Origin: Heritagella caecorum
GTDB taxonomy: Bacteria; Bacillota; Clostridia; Oscillospirales; Acutalibacteraceae
DNA: 64,000 bases
Direction: 5' to 3'
NCBI GenBank assembly: GCA_904419035.1
Contig: CAJFQL010000008.1
Coordinates: 1-64,000 of the forward strand
A model generated the notes under the pieces. The model was not told the DNA's origin. It saw only the letters and a list, made by a program, of their open reading frames with translations, and ran no database searches. The position numbers and the translations under genes were made by a program. Numbering within the stretch: position 1 is the stretch's first letter; each line of letters starts with the position of its first letter. This document shows, one piece after another, positions 8,802-17,905 of this stretch.

Positions 8802-11800
8802 TTACTTTTTATATTCTTCCAGCCGGGTGATATCGATTACGCTCAAGTTATCTTCCGCCCCGTGGCTGATAGATTCATACAGGGCTTTCGCAGTATCCAG
8901 CGAAGTCAGGCACGGAATGCCCGCTTCTACTGCATACCGGCGAATCCGGTAGCCATCTTTGTGATGTTCCGTATTGGAAGAAGGCGTGTTGATCACCAGG
9001 TCAATCTGGCCGGAGAGCACGCGGTCGGCAATGTCCGGCGTATGCGTACCGATTTTGAACGTGCGCACGCAGGGAATGTCATGGTCACTGAGGAAATCGC
9101 AGGTGCCTTCGGTGGCATACAGTTTCCATCCCATCTTGTAAAGCCCCTGGGCAATGGGCAATACTTCTTCTTTGTCGCTATCGCGCACCGTAATCAGTGC
9201 GTTGCCGCGGATCAGATGAATACCGGCCCCGCGGAAGGCTTTCGCCATGGCTTCGTCATAGTTATCGGCAATGCCCAGTACTTCGCCGGTCGACTTCATT
9301 TCCGGCCCCAGGTCGACATCGGCTCCATACAGTTTTTCAAAGGAGAATACCGGCATCTTGATGGCAATCAACGGACGGGCCGGCTGTAAACCATATTCAT
9401 AGCCCATTTCCGGCAACGTTTTCCCGAAGAACGTACCGACAGCCAGATCCACAATCGGGATATTCGTCACTTTGCTGATATACGGCACGGTACGGGACGA
9501 ACGGGGGTTCGCTTCGATGATATACACTTCTTCGCCGCGCACGATGAACTGAATGTTCAAAAGGCCTTTGACCCGCAGGCTCAATGCCAGCTTCCGGGTA
9601 TAATCCACAATGACGTCCTGGATATGGGCCGGGATGCTCAGCGCCGGGTAGACGGAAATACTGTCACCGGAATGGATACCCGCCCGTTCCACGTGCTGCA
9701 TAATACCGGGAATCATGGAATCCACCCCGTCACATACGGCGTCGACTTCCACTTCCGTGCCCATAATATACTTGTCCACCAGAATCGGGTGTTCCTGATG
9801 CACCGTATTGATAATGCCGATCTGGTCGATAATATCCTGCCGGTTGTAGGCAATGTTCATGCCCTGGCCGCCCAGCACGTACGACGGACGCACCAGCACC
9901 GGGTAACCCAGTTCTTCGGCCGCTTTCAGAGCTTCTTCACAGGTATACACCATCCGGCCCGCTGCACGCGGAATGCCATACTGATTCAGGATCGCGTCAA
10001 ACCGTTCCCGGTCTTCCGCTTCGTCGATGGAATCGAAGGAAGTACCCAGGATTTCAATGCCCATCTCTTCGATGGCTTTTGCCAGCTTAATGGCGGTCTG
10101 ACCGCCGAACTGTACCACCGCTGCATCGGGTTTTTCCACCTGCACAATGTGCAGCACATCTTCCGGCGTCAGCGGTTCAAAATACAGCCGGTCGGCGATA
10201 TCGAAGTCGGTAGAAACCGTTTCGGGGTTGTTGTTCACAATGATGGTTTCGCAGCCCATTTTGCGCAACGCCCACACACTGTGTACCGAACAGAAGTCAA
10301 ATTCGATCCCCTGCCCAATCCGAATGGGACCGGAACCGATAACCATAACTTTTTTGCGGTCGCTGGTGGGATCCACTTCATTCTGTGTGCCATAGGTGGA
10401 ATAGTAGTACGGCGTAGCCGCGTCAAATTCCGCCGCGCAGGTATCAACCATCTTGTAAACCGGGTGGATGTTCCATTCATCCTGCAGCCGCCGCAGTTCT
10501 TCCACCGATTTGCCGGTGAAATCGGCAATGCTCTGGTCGATATACCCCATGTCTTTGGCGGTATACAGCAGATCCCGGGTGAGTTCTTCGGTCTTCAGGC
10601 GTTTTTCCACGTCCAGCAGCACACGGAGCTTTTCCAGGAACCACTTGTCGATCTTCGTAATATTGTAAATGCGGTCAAAGCTGAAGTTCCGGCGGATAGC
10701 TTCGGCCACCGCAAACAGGCGGCGGTCATCTACGGCATGGATGCGTTCCAGCAGCTCTTCATCGCTCAAACCATCCAGTTCTTTATCCCGCAAGTCAAAC
10801 ATATTCTGTTCCAGGCAGCGGATGGCCTTCATCAGGGCGCATTCGAAGCTGGGGGCAATACCCATCACTTCGCCGGTTGCCTTCATCTGGGTGCCCAGCG
10901 AACGGGCCGCATGCACAAATTTATCGAAGGGCCATTTGGGGAACTTCACCACGCAGTAATCCAGCGTAGGTTCGAAGCAAGCAAACGTCTTCTTCGTAAT
11001 GGCGTTCTGGATTTCATCGAGCGTATACCCCAGGGCAATTTTCGACGCCACTTTTGCAATCGGGTAGCCCGTTGCCTTGGAGGCCAATGCCGACGAACGG
11101 CTTACACGGGGGTTTACTTCGATGACGCAATATTCAAAGGAATTGGGGTTCAGGGCGAACTGCACGTTGCACCCGCCTTCGATCTTCAGTTCTTCAATAA
11201 TGGCCAGAGCCGCCGAACGCAGCATCTGGGTTTCTTTATCGGCCAGCGTCTGGCACGGCGCCACGACGATGGAATCACCGGTGTGCACCCCAACCGGGTC
11301 GAAGTTTTCCATGTTACAAACGGTAATGCAGTTGCCGTTGTGGTCACGCATCACTTCGTATTCGATTTCCTTCCAACCGGAAATACAGCGCTCAATCAGC
11401 ACCTGATGCACACGGCTGCGATGCAAGCCCGTGGTTGCAATGGCATGCAGCTGTTCTTCGTTATAGGCAATCCCGCCGCCGCTGCCGCCCAGGGTGTAGG
11501 CCGGACGTACGATAACCGGGTACCCAATGCGCTTGGCAATGGCGAGGCAGCTGTCAAGATCTTCCGCAATATCACTTTCGGCGCAGGGCTGATGGATACG
11601 GTCCATCGCTTCTTTAAACAATTCGCGGTCTTCCGCCATACGGATGGTGTCGGCCTTCGTGCCGATCATTTCCACCCCATTTTCCCGCAGGAAGCCGGAT
11701 TCTTCCAGTTCGACGGCCAGATTCAGCGCCGCCTGTCCACCCAGAGTCGGCAGGATCGAGTCGGGCTTTTCTTTCAGGATGACCTTTTTAACAGTATCAG

Positions 11801-12008
11801 TGGTCAACGGTTCGATATAAACCCGATCGGCGATCTGCTTGTCCGTCATGATCGTAGCCGGGTTGGAGTTGATCAAAACCACCTCAATGCCTTCTTCGCG
11901 CAGGGCGCGGCAGGCCTGGGTACCAGCGTAGTCAAATTCTGCCGCCTGTCCGATCACAATAGGGCCTGAACCAATAATCACAACTTTTTTGATGCTATCT
12001 CTTTTCAT
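8802..12008 (-). CDS. carB: Carbamoyl-phosphate synthase, large subunit
   Basis: Uses bicarbonate, ammonia from CarA and two ATP to make carbamoyl phosphate for pyrimidines and arginine. The 1068 residues contain the expected duplicated ATP-grasp halves: the first starts VVIIGSGPIVIGQAAEFDYA and the second MVIGSGPIRIGQGIEFDF near residue 555. Glycine-rich loops LGGSGGGIAY and LGGQGMNIAY mark the two ATP sites. The C-terminal MGS-like allosteric domain is about the last 130 residues. carA lies 93 bases upstream. No pyrR or other pyr gene is present, so the route it supplies cannot be told from context. Confidence 0.97.
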   Translation of the reverse strand: MKRDSIKKVVIIGSGPIVIGQAAEFDYAGTQACRALREEGIEVVLINSNPATIMTDKQIADRVYIEPLTTDTVKKVILKEKPDSILPTLGGQAALNLAVELEESGFLRENGVEMIGTKADTIRMAEDRELFKEAMDRIHQPCAESDIAEDLDSCLAIAKRIGYPVIVRPAYTLGGSGGGIAYNEEQLHAIATTGLHRSRVHQVLIERCISGWKEIEYEVMRDHNGNCITVCNMENFDPVGVHTGDSIVVAPCQTLADKETQMLRSAALAIIEELKIEGGCNVQFALNPNSFEYCVIEVNPRVSRSSALASKATGYPIAKVASKIALGYTLDEIQNAITKKTFACFEPTLDYCVVKFPKWPFDKFVHAARSLGTQMKATGEVMGIAPSFECALMKAIRCLEQNMFDLRDKELDGLSDEELLERIHAVDDRRLFAVAEAIRRNFSFDRIYNITKIDKWFLEKLRVLLDVEKRLKTEELTRDLLYTAKDMGYIDQSIADFTGKSVEELRRLQDEWNIHPVYKMVDTCAAEFDAATPYYYSTYGTQNEVDPTSDRKKVMVIGSGPIRIGQGIEFDFCSVHSVWALRKMGCETIIVNNNPETVSTDFDIADRLYFEPLTPEDVLHIVQVEKPDAAVVQFGGQTAIKLAKAIEEMGIEILGTSFDSIDEAEDRERFDAILNQYGIPRAAGRMVYTCEEALKAAEELGYPVLVRPSYVLGGQGMNIAYNRQDIIDQIGIINTVHQEHPILVDKYIMGTEVEVDAVCDGVDSMIPGIMQHVERAGIHSGDSISVYPALSIPAHIQDVIVDYTRKLALSLRVKGLLNIQFIVRGEEVYIIEANPRSSRTVPYISKVTNIPIVDLAVGTFFGKTLPEMGYEYGLQPARPLIAIKMPVFSFEKLYGADVDLGPEMKSTGEVLGIADNYDEAMAKAFRGAGIHLIRGNALITVRDSDKEEVLPIAQGLYKMGWKLYATEGTCDFLSDHDIPCVRTFKIGTHTPDIADRVLSGQIDLVINTPSSNTEHHKDGYRIRRYAVEAGIPCLTSLDTAKALYESISHGAEDNLSVIDITRLEEYKK

Positions 12009-12101
12009 ACTCTACAGCGATTCCTTTCTCACAGGAGTGCAGCCGGGCCTACCGGCACCGGCAGCAGGGGCCAGGGAAAAGCCCCCTCCAGACAGTGGTT
12101 T

Positions 12102-13178
12102 TTATAAGCTACCCTTTTTAATCATGGTGAGGAAACGGTCAAACAGGAACCCGGTATCCTTCGGGCCACCACACGCTTCCGGATGGAACTGCACGGTAAA
12201 GACCCGGCGGTTTTCATAGGTGAGCCCTTCCACACTGCCATCGTTCATGCTGACAAAGCTGACTTCCGCCTTTTTGGGATCAACGGTTTCGGCATTCACC
12301 ACAAACCCATGGTTCTGGGATGTGATATACACCCGGTTGCTGGCCAGTTCCTTAACCGGATGGTTAATGCCGCGGTGGCCATACTTCAGCTTATAGGTAT
12401 CAAATCCCTGGCTCAGTGCCATGAGCTGATGGCCCAGGCAAATGCCAAATGTGGGAATACCATAGTCGTAAATACGGCGCAGCTCGGCGATGGCTTTTGT
12501 ATTGGCCTGCGGATCGCCAGGGCCGTTACTGAGCATGATGCCATCGGGCTTAAAGGCCAGCATATCTTCCATGCTGCAGTCATGGGCGAAGCATTTGACG
12601 GTGCAGCCCCGCTGTACCAGGCAACGGATGATATTCTGCTTCACGCCGTAATCGTGCAGCGCAATGCGCACGGGCCCATCTCCATATACATGGCCATTCT
12701 GAACACTGACCTGCGGTACGCAGGAAACCATGCGGAATTCTTCGATGGTTTTTTTCATCTGGTCCAAATCGGGGTTGTCGCCATACGCGATCATCCCTTT
12801 CATGGTACCGCTTTCCCGCAGCACCCGCGTCAGGGCCCGGGTATCAATGCCATACATACCGGGGATATGGTTATTTTTGAGGTAGGAATCCAGATCCATA
12901 TCGCAGCGGAAATTGCTGGCCAGCCCGGAAACGCCATGAACAATAAAAGCACTGAGCCACGGTTTGCACGATTCGGCATCCTCAATGCAAATGCCATAGT
13001 TCCCGATCATGGGATAGGTCATCACCACCCCCTGCCCGGCATAGGAAGGATCGGTGAGCAGCTCCGGATAACCGCACATGGCGCTGTTGAATACCACTTC
13101 ACAGGCGACATCGCGTTCTTCGCCAAAGCCGTGGCCTTCAAACGTCATCCCGTTTTCCAGCATCAGTAAAGCTTTCAT
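12102..13178 (-). CDS. carA: Carbamoyl-phosphate synthase, small (glutaminase) subunit
   Basis: Hydrolyses glutamine and channels ammonia to CarB. An N-terminal carbamoyl-synthase domain (MKALLMLENGMTFEGHGFG) is followed by a class I amidotransferase domain with FGICLGHQLMALS near residue 245 and the catalytic HPE in VQFHPEACGG. The frame is open further upstream, but ATG 13178 is preceded by AAAAGGGGAAAAG and matches the family N-terminus, giving 358 residues. The 93-base gap to carB is GC-rich but shows no clear terminator. Confidence 0.96.
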   Translation of the reverse strand: MKALLMLENGMTFEGHGFGEERDVACEVVFNSAMCGYPELLTDPSYAGQGVVMTYPMIGNYGICIEDAESCKPWLSAFIVHGVSGLASNFRCDMDLDSYLKNNHIPGMYGIDTRALTRVLRESGTMKGMIAYGDNPDLDQMKKTIEEFRMVSCVPQVSVQNGHVYGDGPVRIALHDYGVKQNIIRCLVQRGCTVKCFAHDCSMEDMLAFKPDGIMLSNGPGDPQANTKAIAELRRIYDYGIPTFGICLGHQLMALSQGFDTYKLKYGHRGINHPVKELASNRVYITSQNHGFVVNAETVDPKKAEVSFVSMNDGSVEGLTYENRRVFTVQFHPEACGGPKDTGFLFDRFLTMIKKGSL

Positions 13179-13270
13179 TCTTTTCCCCTTTTCTCCGCAC
13201 GAACCATGTAGTGAGCAACCGACCGTCTTTCCGCGTGCGGGTGGATAGACGTTGCGGTATGATGACAAAC

Positions 13271-13319
13271 CAAATCCTCCATTCCGTTTTTTGGGCGGCA
13301 CAGAGGATTTGAAGGAATG
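13271..13319 (-). promoter_or_regulatory. Overlapping-stem leader element before carA
   Basis: Two stems can be drawn. A perfect 9-base-pair stem pairs 13303-13311 (CAAATCCTC in the RNA sense) with 13271-13279 (GAGGATTTG). A 6-base-pair stem pairs 13314-13319 (CATTCC) with 13280-13285 (GGAATG). Their order is A-B-a-b, so they either form a pseudoknot or exclude each other. The element lies between the dapL stop and carA. Confidence 0.45.
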
Positions 13320-13324
13320 CGATA

Positions 13325-14542
13325 TCAGCCGAAGACCGCGACGATTCGTTTCAGCGCTTCTTCGGTATTTTCTTTGGTATTAAACGAAGTCAAACGGAAG
13401 AAACCTTCCCCGTTCAGGCCAAAGCCGGAACCAGGCGTCCCCACAACATTGGCTTTATGCAGCAGTTCGTCAAAGAACTCCCAGCTGCTCATGCCCTGAG
13501 GTACTTTCATCCAAACATACGGCGAATCCACGCCCCCATACACGGTAAAGTCGGCTTTTTTGAGGCCTTCCCGGATCAGTTTGGCATTTTCACGATAATA
13601 GGCGATATTTTCCTGGACTTCACGCCAGCCATCTTCGGAATAAACCGCTTCGGCAGCGCGCTGGATGACATACGGAACCCCGTTCATCTTGGTGGACTGA
13701 CGGCGGGCCCACAGCTTGTTGAGCGAAACCCCGCCGCGTTCCAGTTCTTTCGGGATCACGGTAAAGGCACAACGCGTACCCGTAAAACCGGCCGTTTTGC
13801 TGAACGAACGGAATTCAATGGCACAGGTCTTGGCCCCTTCCACTTCAAAAATGGAATGCGGAACCCCAGGCGTGGTAATAAAGGCTTCATACGCTGCATC
13901 GTACAAAATCACCGCGCCCGTTTCATTGGCATAATCCACCCATTTTTTCAGTTCCTCTTTCGGGATGGAAACACCACTGGGATTATTGGGGAAACACAGA
14001 TAGATCATATCTACCTTTTCTTTGGGGAGCTCGGGCAAAAACCCGTTTTCTTCCCGGCAAGGCATATAGACGATCTTTTCAAATCCATAGCCTTCTTTGT
14101 ACGCACCGGCGCGGCCTGCCATGACGTTGGAATCCACATACACCGGGTAAACCGGGTCGCACACCGCCACTACATTATCCACCGCAAAAATATCACCGAT
14201 CGACGACGTGTCGCTTTTTGCACCATCGCTCAGGAAAATTTCATCGGCCGAAATGGAAATTCCATGATCCTGAAAATCATGTTTGGCAATGGCCTGCAGC
14301 AGGAAGTCATACCCGTAATCCGGGCCGTAACCACGGAACGTTTCGGCTTTTCCCATTTCGTCGGCCGCTTTTTTCATAGCCTGCACACACGCTTGGGGGA
14401 GCGGACGGGTTACATCCCCAATACCCAGGCGGATGATGTTTTTGTCCGGGTTTTCCGCTTGGTAACGGTTCACCCGGTTTGCAATTTCAGCAAACAGGTA
14501 ATTCTGCGCCATATCGGCAAAATTCTGATTGATTTTCAGCAT
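13325..14542 (-). CDS. dapL: LL-diaminopimelate aminotransferase
   Basis: Converts tetrahydrodipicolinate directly to LL-2,6-diaminopimelate with glutamate as amino donor, the short lysine/peptidoglycan route. It is a PLP fold-type I enzyme; the Schiff-base lysine is in FRSFSKTAGFTG near residue 240, with CFPNNPSG and NETGAVILYDAAYEAF around the cofactor. ATG 14542 (MLKINQNFADMAQNYLF) fits the DapL N-terminus better than the upstream ATG at 14569; the protein is then 405 residues. dapF, which epimerises its product, lies just upstream. Confidence 0.93.
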   Translation of the reverse strand: MLKINQNFADMAQNYLFAEIANRVNRYQAENPDKNIIRLGIGDVTRPLPQACVQAMKKAADEMGKAETFRGYGPDYGYDFLLQAIAKHDFQDHGISISADEIFLSDGAKSDTSSIGDIFAVDNVVAVCDPVYPVYVDSNVMAGRAGAYKEGYGFEKIVYMPCREENGFLPELPKEKVDMIYLCFPNNPSGVSIPKEELKKWVDYANETGAVILYDAAYEAFITTPGVPHSIFEVEGAKTCAIEFRSFSKTAGFTGTRCAFTVIPKELERGGVSLNKLWARRQSTKMNGVPYVIQRAAEAVYSEDGWREVQENIAYYRENAKLIREGLKKADFTVYGGVDSPYVWMKVPQGMSSWEFFDELLHKANVVGTPGSGFGLNGEGFFRLTSFNTKENTEEALKRIVAVFG

Positions 14543-14582
14543 AGCAGTCCTTCCTTCCGTGACATCCATATCCGATCAAGTC

Positions 14583-14611
14583 ATTATATCATATTTCGAC
14601 AGTTCCGTCAA
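14583..14611 (-). promoter_or_regulatory. Promoter of dapL
   Basis: Minus strand -35 TTGACG (14606-14611), 17-base spacer, -10 TATAAT (14583-14588). It overlaps the last codons of dapF, so dapL and perhaps the car/pur genes can be transcribed separately from glnA. Confidence 0.65.
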
Positions 14612-15416
14612 AAACAAATTGTGCCGGCCCCGTCATTTCCACTTCACCGGTTTCTTTATCCCAAACGATGAACAGATCGCCCCCGCGCAGGTGAACGGTC
14701 ACATCCCGTTCCGTTTTTCCATTGAGCACACAGGCCACCACGGTGGCACAGGCGCCCGTACCACAGGCCCAGGTTTCACCCGAACCCCGTTCCCATACGC
14801 GCATGCGTACTTCGTGGGGCCCGAGGACCTGCACAAATTCGGTATTGACCCGCTCCGGGAATACCGGATGGTTTTCCAGCGCCGGCCCGATTTTTTCGAG
14901 ATCCAACGTGTCAACTTCATTAGTAAAAATCACACTGTGAGGGTTCCCCATGGACACAGCGGTTACTTCGTACTCGGTGCCATTGGCCTGAATCTTCTGT
15001 TTTAAATTGGAAGGCAACGTCGTGGGGATTTTTGCGGGTTCCAGAATCGGAGCGCTCATATTAACTTTCACAGCCGTTACAATCCCGTTTTCCACCGTGA
15101 GGTACAGGGTTTTTACGCCGCTTAAGGTATCGATTTTCAACACGTCCCGGCGGCAGATCCCCCGTTCATACACGTATTTGCCCACGCAGCGAATCCCGTT
15201 GCCGCACATCATAGCCCGGGAACCGTCCGCATTATACAGATCCATAAACGCATCGGCCCGGTCGCTGGGTTTAATCAGGCAGATCCCATCGCCCCCAATA
15301 CCAAACCGCCGGTCGCTCAGGCGCCGCGACAGTTCTTCAGGATTTTCAATGGTCTCTTCAAAACAGTTAAAGTAAATATAGTCGTTGCCGATCCCCTGCA
15401 TTTTTGTAAACTTCAT
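14589..15416 (-). CDS. dapF: Diaminopimelate epimerase
   Basis: Interconverts LL- and meso-diaminopimelate, the step after DapL, supplying peptidoglycan and lysine. The two catalytic cysteines are visible in MMCGNGIRCVGKY (about residue 75) and WACGTGACATV (about residue 215). The frame opens with GTG at 15425, but ATG 15416 (MKFTKMQGIGNDYIYF) matches family N-termini and is about 6 bases from AAAGGGTG; this gives 275 residues. It lies 54 bases after the ANTAR regulator. Confidence 0.95.
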   Translation of the reverse strand: MKFTKMQGIGNDYIYFNCFEETIENPEELSRRLSDRRFGIGGDGICLIKPSDRADAFMDLYNADGSRAMMCGNGIRCVGKYVYERGICRRDVLKIDTLSGVKTLYLTVENGIVTAVKVNMSAPILEPAKIPTTLPSNLKQKIQANGTEYEVTAVSMGNPHSVIFTNEVDTLDLEKIGPALENHPVFPERVNTEFVQVLGPHEVRMRVWERGSGETWACGTGACATVVACVLNGKTERDVTVHLRGGDLFIVWDKETGEVEMTGPAQFVFDGTVEI

Positions 15417-15470
15417 GTTAATCACCCTTTTGATTGGATTTGGTTACCTATCCCACTCTTTCCTCGCCTT

Positions 15471-16010
15471 TTATGTACGCAGCAAGGTAATCCAGGCCGA
15501 TTCGATCAGTTTATTACCGGCATTCATGCTTTTTTTCTGCAAAAAGCGGTGTGCCTGGTTTTCCGACAGGCCGTTGCGCTGCATGAGGAGCTCTTTGGCC
15601 TGCAAAATCACTTTCTTGTCGTCTTCTTGCCCGGTTTCCATTTTCTTTTTTACCAGCAAACTGGGGGGTTCATCCAGACTGAACATCAAATTGACCGTAG
15701 CAATCAAATCCGTCCGAACAATGGGAATCCGCACCCCCAATGCCTTTACGTCTTGTAACATTGGCCATTCCGTGGCCTTTAAGGTCAAGATAAAATCACA
15801 GCGCCCACCGGCCAATTCTGTCAGCCGTCGCAGCGGCATATCCGGCAAAAAGCCGCCGCACACGCACACTTCCCCCCGGGAACGGCAGAAATCCAGCACT
15901 TTGGCACCGGAAACTGCCACCCCGAAAACGGGAAGACCGGCCGACCGCAGCACTGCCGCAATCTGCCTGGCCGCAGCCGCATTTGCGTTTGCTACCAAAA
16001 TGCCCTTCAT
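15471..16010 (-). CDS. ANTAR-domain response-regulator-like antiterminator
   Basis: The 179-residue protein has an N-terminal receiver-like fold (MKGILVANANAAAARQIAAVL), a coiled-coil stretch with MFSLDEPPSLLVKKKMETG, and a C-terminal ANTAR domain (about residues 123-175; AKELLMQRNGLSENQAHRFL). ANTAR domains bind paired RNA hairpins and block transcription termination. The receiver half lacks an obvious phosphorylatable Asp, as in NasT/AmiR-like members. It is 49 bases after glnA. Control of glnA, or another nitrogen leader, is inferred from position only. Confidence 0.82.
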   Translation of the reverse strand: MKGILVANANAAAARQIAAVLRSAGLPVFGVAVSGAKVLDFCRSRGEVCVCGGFLPDMPLRRLTELAGGRCDFILTLKATEWPMLQDVKALGVRIPIVRTDLIATVNLMFSLDEPPSLLVKKKMETGQEDDKKVILQAKELLMQRNGLSENQAHRFLQKKSMNAGNKLIESAWITLLRT

Positions 16011-16059
16011 CCTCTTGTTTCATCCCCATCCGTTTCAACCATTCTGAAATACATCCTTT

Positions 16060-17391
16060 TCAGAATTTATTAAGATATTCGCGGATTTCCCAGGAACTGA
16101 CATCTTCAGCAAAACGCTTCCATTCCTGTTCTTTTGCTTCCACATACTTGCGGAAAATGTGGTCTCCTAATACACGGTGCAGGAAATCATCCTTTTTCAG
16201 TTCCTGTACTGCTTCCCACAAATTGGACGGCAGGTTTTCCACACCCTGTTTTTGTCTTTCCTCTTCGCTTAATTCAAAAATATTGCCTGCCAGTGCCTCG
16301 GGCGCCGGCAGTTTCTCGCGAATCCCCTCCAGCCCGGCGGCCAGCAGGGTGGCAAACACCAGATACGGGTTGCAGGCCGGGTCCGGACTGCGCAATTCCA
16401 CCCGGGTACTGGCTCCCCGGGTAGCCGGTACGCGGATCAGTGCACTGCGGTTCGAACGTGTCCAGGCAATGTGGCAGGGTGCCTCATACCCGGGCACCAG
16501 CCGTTTATACGAATTGACCAGCGGGTTGCATAAGGCGGTGATGCCTTTAATGTGTTTCATAATCCCGGCGATAAAATGCAGGCCGGTTTCCGATAGCCCG
16601 TTTTCCCTAGTTTCATCGTAAAAACAGTTTTTGCCGTCTTTGCACAGGGACATATTGACATGAAGTCCGGAGCCGGCCTGTCCAAACAGGGGTTTGGGCA
16701 TGAACGTCGCCCACAAGCCGTGCTGCGAAGCAATGGACTTTACCACCATTTTAAAGGTTACCAGATTATCGGCCGATGTCAGTGCTTCGGTATAGCGGAA
16801 ATCAATTTCGTGCTGGGCCATGGCACATTCGTGGTGGGACGTTTCGATTTCGAATCCCATCTCTTCTAAATTGGTGCAGATTTCCCGCCGGGCCTGTTCC
16901 CCCACATCCCCAGGGCCCAGGTCAAAGTAACCGGCCCTGTCAAATGTCGTGGTGGTGGGATGACCGTTATCATCCATATTAAAAAGGAAGAATTCGCATT
17001 CCGGCCCCACATTAAAAGTATACCCCATTTTGGCCGCTTCCCCAATGGTGCGGCGCAAAATAAACCGCGGATCCCCTTCAAAATCAGCACCGCCGGGCAT
17101 ACACACATTGCAAATCAACCGCGCAATGTGCCCATGCTCCGTATGCCAAGGATACAATAGGAATGTATCCAGATCCGGGTACAGGTACATGTCGCTTTCT
17201 TCAATACGGACAAAGCCTTCGATGGAGGATCCATCAAACATGCAGGCATTATTCAGCGCCCGGCGAATTTGCCGGTCCGTAATGGCGACATTTTTGGGGG
17301 CACCGAAAATATCGGTAAACTGAAGCCGGATGAATTTGACATCGTTTTCTTCCAGCATACTGACGATATCTTCTTTCGTATACTTACTCAC
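16060..17391 (-). CDS. glnA: Glutamine synthetase, type I
   Basis: Makes glutamine from glutamate, ammonia and ATP as a dodecamer. Signatures include MFDGSSIEGFVRIEESDM near residue 50, the metal/ATP motif GSGLHVNMSL near 245 and NRSALIRVPATRG near 325. The frame is open to 17418, but GTG 17391 (VSKYTKEDIVSMLEENDV) follows GGGAGG by 9-10 bases and gives 443 residues, the length of GSI-alpha enzymes, which are feedback-inhibited and not adenylylated. It has its own promoter and a terminator-like leader hairpin, with gdhA divergent. Confidence 0.96.
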   Translation of the reverse strand: MSKYTKEDIVSMLEENDVKFIRLQFTDIFGAPKNVAITDRQIRRALNNACMFDGSSIEGFVRIEESDMYLYPDLDTFLLYPWHTEHGHIARLICNVCMPGGADFEGDPRFILRRTIGEAAKMGYTFNVGPECEFFLFNMDDNGHPTTTTFDRAGYFDLGPGDVGEQARREICTNLEEMGFEIETSHHECAMAQHEIDFRYTEALTSADNLVTFKMVVKSIASQHGLWATFMPKPLFGQAGSGLHVNMSLCKDGKNCFYDETRENGLSETGLHFIAGIMKHIKGITALCNPLVNSYKRLVPGYEAPCHIAWTRSNRSALIRVPATRGASTRVELRSPDPACNPYLVFATLLAAGLEGIREKLPAPEALAGNIFELSEEERQKQGVENLPSNLWEAVQELKKDDFLHRVLGDHIFRKYVEAKEQEWKRFAEDVSSWEIREYLNKF

Positions 17392-17407
17392 GACCCGATT
17401 CCTCCCA

Positions 17408-17463
17408 TAAAAAAACAACAGGATTGCACTGGATTTTTTGCACCCTCTGCACCCCCTGCTGTT
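17408..17463 (-). terminator. Terminator-like hairpin in the glnA leader
   Basis: In RNA sense AACAGCAGG (17455-17463) pairs with CCUGUUGUU (17414-17422), followed by a run of about eight U (17408-17415) just before the glnA ribosome binding site. Three GUGCA repeats in the loop offer alternative pairings. The layout suits attenuation; I could not find the hexaloop pair (A1, G4) typical of ANTAR targets. Confidence 0.55.
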
Positions 17464-17525
17464 TTGAATGTGATTCGATTCTTTTTTCCTTCTGCCATTT
17501 TTATACTGGCTGCAGGCTATTTTTT

Positions 17526-17554
17526 ATTTTATTCAAAATGAATGACACTGTCAA
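17526..17554 (-). promoter_or_regulatory. Promoter of glnA
   Basis: Minus strand -35 TTGACA (17549-17554), 17-base spacer, -10 TAAAAT (17526-17531). The predicted leader is about 125 bases and holds the hairpin at 17408-17463. The remaining AT-rich gap to 17770 (about 215 bases) shows no gene. Confidence 0.7.
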
Positions 17555-17770
17555 CTAGCACAACCAAATTCCGCCTTTTTTCATGTGCTTGCACAATAAT
17601 TGGGAAATCCACACGGCAAAGCTTGGTATTTTCCTGTAAAACAATGATAGTTTATTCATTTTACCGTATATTCTCGCAAAAAATTTTCATTCCTTATTCT
17701 GCAAGTTGCAGCCAAAAAATTTCATCCTTTCAAAAAAATGGGATTTTTTGCTTTTTTCCGTCACTTTTAC

Positions 17771-17799
17771 TTGATTTTCGCAAGAAACTGTGATAAAGT
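17771..17799 (+). promoter_or_regulatory. Promoter of gdhA
   Basis: -35 TTGATT (17771-17776), 17-base spacer, -10 TAAAGT (17794-17799). It lies upstream of two leader hairpins. Confidence 0.5.
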
Positions 17800-17812
17800 A
17801 TTCACGATGTCT

Positions 17813-17880
17813 GACGCATAGAATAGGAATATGCGTCAAAAAGCTCTCGGGAAGATTTGTTCCCGGTTTGCTTTGTTTTA
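17813..17880 (+). promoter_or_regulatory. Two-hairpin leader of gdhA
   Basis: Hairpin 1: GACGCATA (17813-17820) pairs with TATGCGTC (17830-17837), 9-base loop. Hairpin 2: CGGGAA (17848-17853) pairs with TTCCCG (17860-17865), 6-base loop, followed by a T-rich tail to 17880 that resembles an intrinsic terminator. It ends 10 bases before the AGGAGG of gdhA, consistent with conditional termination. Confidence 0.5.
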
Positions 17881-17905
17881 TTATCTCATTAGGAGGATAT
17901 GTGAA

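Noticed and set aside
9624..11969. Long plus-strand open frame (781 codons) opposite carB
   Set aside because: It is a shadow of carB; the protein is rich in His, Phe, Gln and Arg in patterns that mirror carB codons and has no ribosome binding site or recognisable domain.
17420..17520. Classical ANTAR double-hairpin target in the glnA leader
   Set aside because: No pair of short stems with six-base loops carrying A1 and G4 was found on reading the leader.
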